From: Prevotellaceae bacterium
Lineage (GTDB): Bacteria; Bacteroidota; Bacteroidia; Bacteroidales; UBA932
NCBI GenBank assembly: GCA_031289995.1
Contig: JAITOI010000187.1
Span: forward strand, 1-6,262
Reading direction: 5' to 3'
DNA: 6,262 nucleotides
The notes beneath the pieces were generated by a model that was given only the letters and a program-made list of their open reading frames with translations, was not told where the DNA came from and searched no databases. The position numbers and the translations under genes were made by a program. Positions 1 through 5,168 of this stretch are shown piece by piece; position 1 is the first letter of the stretch, and the number at the start of each line of letters is the position of its first letter.

Positions 1-66
1 TGGTAGCCGCGCCAGACTTAGGATCTGGTGCCGAAAGGCGTGGGGGTTCGAGTCCCTTTATCCGCA
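1..66 (+). tRNA. trnL: tRNA-Leu, anticodon TAG (5' part missing)
   Basis: Decodes CUA-type leucine codons. The visible parts fold as a class II tRNA. The anticodon stem is CCAGA (12-16) with TCTGG (24-28), enclosing the loop CTTAGGA with anticodon TAG at 19-21. A long variable arm (about 29-41) contains a GCC/GGC stem, as expected for leucine. The T stem is GGGGG (42-46) with CCCTT (54-58), including two G-U pairs, around the loop TTCGAGT (47-53). The 3' acceptor strand is TATCCGC (59-65) with discriminator A66, the base needed for leucine identity. The next bases are CAAC, so CCA is not encoded and must be added after transcription. The acceptor 5' strand and most of the D arm lie before the window. 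Call is firm; only the 5' end is unseen. Confidence 0.96.
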
Positions 67-79
67 CAACGCGTAGAGG

Positions 80-93
80 CTTGCAGCTGCAAG
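80..93. repeat. 14-base perfect palindrome between tRNA-Leu and the acyltransferase
   Basis: CTTGCAGCTGCAAG reads the same on both strands and sits 14 bases after the tRNA end and 19 bases before the acyltransferase start. As RNA it could form a short hairpin with almost no loop, or it could be a dimer-binding DNA site. No T-run follows, so it does not look like an intrinsic terminator. It could play a part in tRNA 3' end processing, but this is inference; a chance palindrome is also possible. Confidence 0.35.
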
Positions 94-112
94 TCCTACC
101 ACAACAACGGCC

Positions 113-913
113 ATGCAACATATTGAAATACGCGAGCTCATTGCCGCCAAAAATCCTAAGCTGCTAAAGCTGCTGCCCCGCTTTGTGCTTAGCTACCTAC
201 GGCGCATCCTGCATCAGGACGAGGTGAACCACGTGCTGACGACCTTTCGTGTTCCCGGTTTACAGTTCACCCACGACGTGCTGCGCCACCTCAACATCGC
301 CTACCGCGTGGAGGGCGCAGAGCAGCTGCTGCAAGGGCAGCGCTACCTGTTTGTGAGCAACCACCCGCTGGGCGGCCTCGACGGCATGGTCATCATGAGC
401 GCCATTGGCGATATTTTTCCGAACATCAAATTTCCGGTCAACGACCTGCTGCTGCACCTCGAGCCGCTGCAGCCGCTGTTTGTGCCCATCAACAAGCATG
501 GCGGGCAAACGGGCAAGGCGGCCTCGCAGCTGCGCGAATGTCTCGCCTCCGACAGCCAAATGTTGTACTTCCCTGCGGGGCTTTGCTCGCGCAAAATCAA
601 GGGTGAAATTGTGGACTTGCCGTGGAAAAAAAGCTTTGTCAAAATGGCCACCACACACGGTCGTAGCGTGGTGCCGATGTTCTTCGATGGCCGCAACTCG
701 CGCTTCTTTTACTGCCTCGCCAACCTGCGAAAACGCTTGGGTGTAAAGGCCAACATCGAGATGCTTTATCTGCCCGACGAGATGTTCCGGCAGCGCAACG
801 GGTCGTTCACGCTTCGCATTGGCCAGCCCATACCCAGCGCCACTTTCACGAGCGACAGAAGGCCGCAGGAGTGGGCAGATTTTGTGCGGAAAAAAGTTTA
901 CGAAATGCAATAA
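113..913 (+). CDS. PlsC/GlsA-like lysophospholipid acyltransferase family protein
   Basis: Probable membrane-associated acyltransferase that moves a fatty acyl chain onto a lipid hydroxyl group, such as a lysophospholipid or a lyso-aminolipid. It has 266 residues, a normal length for the superfamily. The catalytic box is NHPLGGLD at residues 83-90 (His84, Asp90), giving H-x5-D rather than the classical H-x4-D of PlsC. A second box, FPAG at 153-156 followed by Ser-Arg-Lys, stands where PlsC has FPEG, and VPMF at 187-190 fits the fourth motif. The N-terminus (KNPKLLKLLPRF, then HQDEVN) resembles a Bacteroidota group that I recall includes the glycine-lipid O-acyltransferase GlsA. In that system a GNAT-type GlsB partner is expected next door; here the upstream neighbour is a tRNA, so I give no symbol. 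The ATG at 113 is the first start and has no Shine-Dalgarno sequence. No promoter is visible in the 46-base gap upstream. Family is secure, substrate is not. Confidence 0.88.
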   Translation: MQHIEIRELIAAKNPKLLKLLPRFVLSYLRRILHQDEVNHVLTTFRVPGLQFTHDVLRHLNIAYRVEGAEQLLQGQRYLFVSNHPLGGLDGMVIMSAIGDIFPNIKFPVNDLLLHLEPLQPLFVPINKHGGQTGKAASQLRECLASDSQMLYFPAGLCSRKIKGEIVDLPWKKSFVKMATTHGRSVVPMFFDGRNSRFFYCLANLRKRLGVKANIEMLYLPDEMFRQRNGSFTLRIGQPIPSATFTSDRRPQEWADFVRKKVYEMQ

Positions 914-951
914 TTTCCAACACCAGATTATAAATTTTTGCTCTATACGCT

Positions 952-1746
952 ATGAAAAAATTACTGCTAATACTGAGTCTGGCTCTCCTCTGCGCTCCGC
1001 TGTTGGCGCAGCAAAAAAAGGCGGCCGCGGCAGCCGAAGAAGAGGAGGACAAAACGCCGCCAATGAACCTGGGCATCGAGATGGTTTTTGTGCGCGGCAA
1101 TACCTACCAGATGGGCTGCACCAAAGAGCAGGTCAGCTTTTGCGATGGCGATGAGAAGCCTGCGCATAGGGTGCGAATCAACAGCTTTTTTATCGGCAAA
1201 TACGAGGTAACGCAGGAGCAGTGGAAAGCTGTGATGGGCGACAGCCTCAACCCCGCAACCTTTGAGGGACGCCGCCTGCCGGTGGAGACGGTGAGCTACG
1301 TCGAGGTGAAAGATTTCATCAAGCAGCTCAACGAAAAAACCGGACAAAAATATCGCCTGCCCACCGAAGCCGAATGGGAGTACGCTGCCCGCGGTGGCCG
1401 CTACGCGCACGACAAAGTTTTTAGCGGCAGCGACACCCTTGAGGAGGTGGCATGGTACGTGGAAAATGTGGGCGAATCGAACCACGCAGTGGGCCTCAAC
1501 AAGCCCAACGAGCTTGGCATTTACGACATGAGCGGCAACGTGGCCGAGTGGTGCTCCGACTGGTACGGCAGCTACCTCACCAACAACGTCAACCCGAAAG
1601 GTCCATCCAGCGGCGAGTTTCGCGTCTATCGCGGCGGAGGCGGAGCCAGCGAATCCAACGACTGCCGCGTGTCTGCACGCTCCCAGCTGGCGCCCGACGA
1701 GAAGGACTACAACCTCGGATTTAGGCTGGTCGTTAGCGCACAGTGA
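952..1746 (+). CDS. Secreted SUMF1 / formylglycine-generating-enzyme-like protein, probably non-catalytic
   Basis: Exported protein of 264 residues with an FGE-sulfatase (SUMF1, C-type-lectin-like) fold. Residues 1-19 form a signal peptide (MKK, hydrophobic core, cleavage near LLA-QQ). Residues 22-37 are a low-complexity Ala/Glu linker. The domain runs from about 40 to the end, with family motifs in order: GIEMVFVRGNTYQMGC (41-56), KYEVTQEQWKAVMG (83-96), LPVETVSY (109-116), YRLPTEAEWEYAARGG (134-149), GIYDMSGNVAEWCSDWYG (189-206) and NLGFRL (254-259). True FGEs use two cysteines in a CYRYRCAARSQ-like segment. Here the matching segment is SNDCRVSARSQ (235-245), which by hand alignment puts Ser and Val at the catalytic positions; the only nearby Cys (238) falls between them. 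The usual RGGSW is RGGGG. It therefore more likely serves as a structural or binding protein, as such domains do in Bacteroidota gliding and surface proteins. C56 and C64 could form a disulfide. No sulfatase gene is nearby. Starts 38 bases after the acyltransferase. Confidence 0.9.
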   Translation: MKKLLLILSLALLCAPLLAQQKKAAAAAEEEEDKTPPMNLGIEMVFVRGNTYQMGCTKEQVSFCDGDEKPAHRVRINSFFIGKYEVTQEQWKAVMGDSLNPATFEGRRLPVETVSYVEVKDFIKQLNEKTGQKYRLPTEAEWEYAARGGRYAHDKVFSGSDTLEEVAWYVENVGESNHAVGLNKPNELGIYDMSGNVAEWCSDWYGSYLTNNVNPKGPSSGEFRVYRGGGGASESNDCRVSARSQLAPDEKDYNLGFRLVVSAQ

Positions 1747-1764
1747 GCAGCAGATAGCTGTGCT
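1746..1764 (+). other. Short stem-loop overlapping the SUMF1 stop codon
   Basis: AGCA-(G)-CAG at 1746-1753 pairs with CTGTGCT at 1758-1764 around the loop ATAG, giving a 7-base-pair stem with one bulged G. It begins at the last base of the SUMF1 stop codon and covers a possible GTG start at 1760. No T-run follows, so it is not a standard terminator. It might affect RNA stability or ribosome passage between the two genes. Of this size it could also be chance. Confidence 0.25.
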
Positions 1765-1792
1765 CTGGTATCGCCACTACAAACAAAAAAAC

Positions 1793-3814
1793 ATGACATT
1801 CCCGCTACAAAACCCCGTGCTGATTTTCGCCGTGCTGCTGTTCATCATTTGGATAGCGCCCATCGTATTCACCAAGCTGCGCTTGCCTTACGTGGCGGGG
1901 CTTATCGCGGCGGGCGTGGTGGTTGGACCCAACGGTTTCAACATCCTCACGCGCGACGGTAGCATCGAATTTTTTGCCATCGCAGGCCTGCTCTACATCA
2001 TGTTTTTGGCAGGCGTAGAGGTGGACATAAATGACTTCAAAAAAAACAAATCAAGGAGCATCGTTTTCGGCGCCTACACCTTTGCCATCCCAACGCTGAT
2101 GGGGCTTGCGGCGGGCATCTGGCTGCTGGGCTACAGCCTTGCCACCTCGCTGCTGCTGTGCTGCATGTTTGCCTCGCACACCCTGCTCGCCTACCCCATT
2201 GCAGGGCGCTACGGCGTGGCCAAAAATCGCGCGGTGAACATTGCCGTCATCGGCACCATCATTGCCGACACGCTGGCGCTGCTCATGCTGGCCGTGGTGG
2301 TGGGCGGGCAGCGCGGGCAGCATGACGCGCTAAGCTGGCTCACATTTGTGCTGCTCATCGTGGCTTTCGGCTTGGTGGTGCTCTTCGTTTTTCCGTGGAT
2401 TATTCGCCTCTACTTTAAGCGCAACACCGACAGCATTGCGCAGTACATTGTGGTCATTGCGTTCATGTTTTTGTCCGCGTTTTTGGCGCAGGCGGTGGGC
2501 ATGGAACCCATTATTGGCGCGTTCTTGGCGGGCATCGCGTTCAACCGTCTTATCCCAAGCACCTCGACGCTGATGAACCGCATCGACTTTGTGGGCAACG
2601 CTATTTTCATCCCCATTTTTTTGGTGAGCGTGGGCATGCTGGTCGACGTCAAAGTTTTTGGCATGACCTCTACCTTGCTGGTGGCAGCAACGATGACGGT
2701 GGTGGCCATTGTGAGCAAGTATGTCGCCGCATGGCTCACGCAGCGCACGTTCAAGCTGCAGACGGTGGAGCGCACCATGATTTTTGGTCTCAGCAACGCG
2801 CACGCCGCAGCCTCGCTGGCCATCGTGATGGTGGGGCGCGAGGTGGGCTTGCTGAGCAGCGACGTGTTCAACGGCACCATCGTGATGATACTCGTGTCGT
2901 GCCTCATCAGCTCGCTGGCCACCGAGCGTGCCTCGCGCGAGCTGGCAGCCAGCGCAGCCGTGTCGGTGAGCATGGGGCGCAAGTATGGCAAAATTCTCAT
3001 CCCCGTGAGCAACCCGCACACCATCGACCGCCTCGTGGAATTTGCCGTCGCCATTCGCGCCTCGCGCAACAGCGAGCCGCTTTACGCCATCTACGTTTCG
3101 GACAAGCAGAACATCACCGAAGAGCTGTGGGAGCACGGCGAGCGCGTGCTCGAAAAAGCCGCCATCAGCGCCGCCGCGAGCGACACCGCCCTCGAAGCCA
3201 TTCACCATGCCGACGACAACATTGCCCGCAGCATCATCAAGGCCATGCGCGAGCACGGCATCACCGACGTGGTGCTTGGCTTGCAGCAGTCCACCAACAT
3301 TGCGAGCGCCATCTTTTCCATGCGCCTCAGCACGCTGCTCAAGGGCTGCACGCAAACCGTTTTTGTGGCAAGGCTGCTGCACCCCATCAGCGTGTTCAGG
3401 CGCATTGTGGTGGCCATTCCACCACGCGCCGAGTACGAGGCTGGATTTGCCCGATGGCTGCACCGCGTGGGCAACCTGCACCGGCAAACCGGCGCCCGCT
3501 TTGTGGTGTACGGCAACAACAACACGCTGAGCCGCGTGCGAGAGCTCAACCAAAGCAACCGCTACCCCTACGACATCTGGACGATGGAGTTCACGCAGTG
3601 GAGCAACTACCAGCTGCTAGCTCACGACCTCCACTCCGACGACTTGTTTGTGGCCGTTGCCGCGCGCAAAACTGCCGTGTCGTACTCGCCGCAAATCGAA
3701 AAGCTGCACGACACGCTCACCAAACATTTTGCCAACCGCAACCTGCTGCTGGTGTACCCCGAGCACTACAGCAGCGACGAAGAGCAGGTGCAGTTTTTGG
3801 GCGGCGGCAAGTGA
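1793..3814 (+). CDS. CPA2/Kef-type monovalent cation:proton antiporter with C-terminal Usp-like domain
   Basis: Inner-membrane antiporter that exchanges K+ or Na+ for protons, for pH and ion balance; which cation cannot be read from sequence. It has 673 residues. Residues 1 to about 380 carry roughly a dozen hydrophobic segments and CPA2 motifs: LRLPYVAGLIAAGVVVGPNG (29-48), FLAGVEVD (71-78), GTIIADTLALL (154-164, with Asp159 the likely ion/proton carboxylate), GAFLAG (242-247) and PIFLVSVGMLVD (274-285). Residues from about 398 form a soluble region starting KILIPVSNPH, like UspA (one and possibly two Usp-like units, about 398-530 and 537-660). The usual RCK/TrkA-N nucleotide-binding domain of KefB/KefC is absent. 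The ATP-loop pattern of Usp proteins is not clear in GLQQSTNIAS (496-505), so nucleotide binding is uncertain. I chose ATG 1793 over an in-frame GTG at 1760: it follows an A-rich leader (AAACAAAAAAAC), and family members normally begin with a short sequence before the first helix, as in TFPLQNPVLIF. The GTG would add 11 polar residues. Confidence 0.93.
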   Translation: MTFPLQNPVLIFAVLLFIIWIAPIVFTKLRLPYVAGLIAAGVVVGPNGFNILTRDGSIEFFAIAGLLYIMFLAGVEVDINDFKKNKSRSIVFGAYTFAIPTLMGLAAGIWLLGYSLATSLLLCCMFASHTLLAYPIAGRYGVAKNRAVNIAVIGTIIADTLALLMLAVVVGGQRGQHDALSWLTFVLLIVAFGLVVLFVFPWIIRLYFKRNTDSIAQYIVVIAFMFLSAFLAQAVGMEPIIGAFLAGIAFNRLIPSTSTLMNRIDFVGNAIFIPIFLVSVGMLVDVKVFGMTSTLLVAATMTVVAIVSKYVAAWLTQRTFKLQTVERTMIFGLSNAHAAASLAIVMVGREVGLLSSDVFNGTIVMILVSCLISSLATERASRELAASAAVSVSMGRKYGKILIPVSNPHTIDRLVEFAVAIRASRNSEPLYAIYVSDKQNITEELWEHGERVLEKAAISAAASDTALEAIHHADDNIARSIIKAMREHGITDVVLGLQQSTNIASAIFSMRLSTLLKGCTQTVFVARLLHPISVFRRIVVAIPPRAEYEAGFARWLHRVGNLHRQTGARFVVYGNNNTLSRVRELNQSNRYPYDIWTMEFTQWSNYQLLAHDLHSDDLFVAVAARKTAVSYSPQIEKLHDTLTKHFANRNLLLVYPEHYSSDEEQVQFLGGGK

Positions 3815-3827
3815 TTTTTCTCAATGT

Positions 3828-3837
3828 TTAACGTTAA
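3828..3837. repeat. Perfect palindrome TTAACGTTAA upstream of the lipoprotein promoter
   Basis: A 10-base perfect palindrome 14 bases after the antiporter stop and just upstream of the -33 element of the lipoprotein promoter. It is flanked by TTTTTC (3815-3820) and GAAAAA (3840-3845), which are also complementary but unequally spaced. The position suits a regulator-binding site. It is AT-rich and short, so chance cannot be excluded. No GC-rich terminator hairpin is visible for the antiporter gene in this gap. Confidence 0.3.
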
Positions 3838-3848
3838 TCGAAAAAAAA

Positions 3849-3881
3849 TTGCTCTCCGAAACGAAAATATGCGTACATTTG
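3849..3881 (+). promoter_or_regulatory. Bacteroidota-type promoter for the lipoprotein pair
   Basis: TACATTTG at 3874-3881 matches the -7 consensus TAnnTTTG exactly. A TTG at 3849-3851 stands 22 bases upstream, within the spacing described for this phylum's -33 element. Transcription should start near 3887-3890, leaving an A/T-rich leader of about 30 bases (T-run 3887-3893, then AAAAATAAAATAAT) before the ATG at 3919. No Shine-Dalgarno sequence is present; A-rich leaders replace it in this phylum. The element lies in the longest gene-free stretch of the window (104 bases). Confidence 0.72.
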
Positions 3882-3918
3882 CCCGCTTTTTTTGTATGAA
3901 AAATAAAATAATACTACC

Positions 3919-5109
3919 ATGCATTATACCAATATCACCCTTGCAAGCTGCCTCGCAGCAAGCCTCCTGCTGGCTGGCTGCGCGAAGCACGAAACGCTAA
4001 AAATTGCAGGATTTGAAGGCATGCTCGACTCGGCGCTCATTGCGCAATTCGAGAGCGAGTACCTCCAAAAAACAGGCCAAATTGTCGACCTGAAATACCA
4101 CCCCTACGAGGAGTACCAGCTCGTTGCTGAGGCCAGTCAGGGCAAGCTCCACGACATGATGCTGACCACCAACACCACCATCCCTTTCTTCAAGCGCTTG
4201 GGCGTGCTTGCGCCGCTTGACCACAGCCGCATTCGCCCGCTCGACGACTACCTTCCCTACATGGTGGACTTCCCGTCCGACATGGGCAACGAGTACACCC
4301 TGCCCTACAGCTACCTCATCATGGGCATCGTGTACGACGCCACCAAGCTTAGCCCCGAAGAGGCCGGCACCATCACCGTGCTGTGGGACAAAAAGTGGGC
4401 TGGGCACATCGTGATGCAGTCGCTCGAGCTGGTGCTCTACGGCACCGCCGCCATCTACGCCCACCGGAACAAGCTGGAGGCGATGAGCAACGGCTACACC
4501 ACGTACACGCAGGACTACCGCGACTCGGTGCAGGCATGGATTACCAAGTGCGACCCCATGACGCGCGCGTTGGTGAAGAAGGCGCTGGTGGAGCAGTTCG
4601 CGCTGGTGAGCAAGTACGCCACCGGCGCCAAGCTGAGCGTCCACATTGCCCGCGACAACGAGTGGGTGGGCTGGATGCGACATCCCGAAGCTATTGGCGC
4701 ACTCAAGTTCAACCACAACCTGCAGTTCAGCTACGCCCGCGAAGGCAGCGCCTACAGCCCCTTCCTCTTCACCATCACCACCGCCTGCAAAAACACGGAG
4801 CTCGCCTACGAATTTCTACGCTTCATTTCGCGCACCGATGTGGTGGCGCACAACATGCGCAACAACTCCATCCCCGGCGTAATTTCCGAAGCTGTGGAGC
4901 TGTGCCGCGAGGAAATTGTGAACGACACCGTGCAGCTTGCTGGCACCACGCGCAAGTGGCGTGAAAACTTTTTCGACCTGTTCAACATGTCCGAAGACGT
5001 TGCCAAGCGCACGCCCTTGCTGATACCGCCGCCAGCCGAAAACATTCAACATCTCCGCAACACCATCAAAGAATTTTGGGAGCAGGTGGGCGGACAACCC
5101 AACTCCTAA
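3919..5109 (+). CDS. PotD-like ABC-type substrate-binding lipoprotein, copy 1
   Basis: Extracytoplasmic solute-binding lipoprotein of 396 residues, related to the spermidine/putrescine-binding PotD group (E. coli PotD has 348). The signal peptide ends in the lipobox LLAG-C with Cys21 the predicted lipidated residue; its n-region has no Lys or Arg. The mature fold follows the type II binding-protein pattern: LKIAGFEGMLDSALIAQFES (27-46) and KTGQIVDLKY (51-60) for the first strand and helix, KLHDMMLTTN (76-85), LGVLAPLDHSRI (94-105), NEYTLPYSYLIMGIVYDATK (124-143) at the hinge, LWDKKWAGHIVM (155-166), and a C-lobe ending SPFLFTITTACKN (280-292) with AYEFLRFISRTDVV (296-309). By hand alignment, E. 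coli PotD Trp255 and Asp257 correspond to Ser280 and Phe282, so the ligand may not be a polyamine. No acidic surface-export signal follows Cys21, which suggests the periplasmic side, though this is weak. An in-frame TAA at 3904 excludes a longer start. Preceded by its own promoter; followed after 59 bases by a paralogue. No permease or ATPase is in view. Confidence 0.87.
   Translation: MHYTNITLASCLAASLLLAGCAKHETLKIAGFEGMLDSALIAQFESEYLQKTGQIVDLKYHPYEEYQLVAEASQGKLHDMMLTTNTTIPFFKRLGVLAPLDHSRIRPLDDYLPYMVDFPSDMGNEYTLPYSYLIMGIVYDATKLSPEEAGTITVLWDKKWAGHIVMQSLELVLYGTAAIYAHRNKLEAMSNGYTTYTQDYRDSVQAWITKCDPMTRALVKKALVEQFALVSKYATGAKLSVHIARDNEWVGWMRHPEAIGALKFNHNLQFSYAREGSAYSPFLFTITTACKNTELAYEFLRFISRTDVVAHNMRNNSIPGVISEAVELCREEIVNDTVQLAGTTRKWRENFFDLFNMSEDVAKRTPLLIPPPAENIQHLRNTIKEFWEQVGGQPNS
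3955..5012 (+). repeat. Tandem gene duplication, unit A
   Basis: Left half of a direct repeat with a 1250-base period; its partner is 5205-6262. By hand count about 78 of 1058 bases differ (near 93% identity) with no gaps. Identical runs include 4283-4325 and 4396-4446. Similarity begins around codon 13 of the lipoprotein and falls to about 44% over the first 12 codons. The upstream non-coding sequences show no obvious match, so the visible repeat is confined to coding sequence. Confidence 0.93.
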
Positions 5110-5168
5110 GCTGGCAGAGCTGGCCACTATTGGACTAACCAAATTCATCCAAAAAAAAACACTGTACT
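5110..5168 (+). other. Spacer between the two lipoprotein genes, no promoter seen
   Basis: The 59-base gap holds a short direct repeat GCTGGC-AGA-GCTGGC (5110-5124), a small TTGG/CCAA inverted repeat (5130-5133 with 5139-5142) and an A-run (5151-5159) leading to the second start. I see no TAnnTTTG element and no terminator hairpin with a T-run. It does not resemble the leader of copy 1. This supports read-through from the promoter at 3849-3881. Confidence 0.5.

Noticed and set aside
260..910. A 216-codon - strand frame within the acyltransferase gene
   Set aside because: Shadow of a gene whose catalytic boxes are plain on the + strand; no motif in the antisense product.
914..951. Possible promoter in TATAAATTTTTG before the SUMF1 gene
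   Set aside because: It fits TAnnTTTG only if the spacing is stretched from two to four bases, and I found no properly spaced -33 element.
1760..1792. GTG at 1760 as the antiporter start
   Set aside because: It would add an atypical polar 11-residue stretch and lies in a small stem-loop. The ATG at 1793 follows an A-rich leader and matches the usual N-terminus of the family.
2330..3553. A 407-codon open frame on the - strand inside the antiporter gene
   Set aside because: Its translation is rich in His, Ala, Gly and Arg with no recognisable domain, and it lies opposite a well-supported gene. Long antisense frames are expected from the codon bias of GC-rich genes.
2731..3831. A 366-codon + strand frame overlapping the antiporter tail in another frame
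   Set aside because: Composition (Arg, His, Ala, Gln rich) and lack of motifs mark it as a shadow of the real frame, which has clear Usp-like sequence.
3997..4716. Antisense frames of 239 and 234 codons that look alike (3997-4716 and 5262-5966, - strand)
   Set aside because: Their similarity only mirrors the duplicated lipoprotein genes on the + strand. They have no promoter, signal peptide or domain of their own.
5130..5142. TTGG-ACTAA-CCAA inverted repeat between the lipoprotein genes as a terminator
   Set aside because: The stem is only four pairs and no T-run follows.
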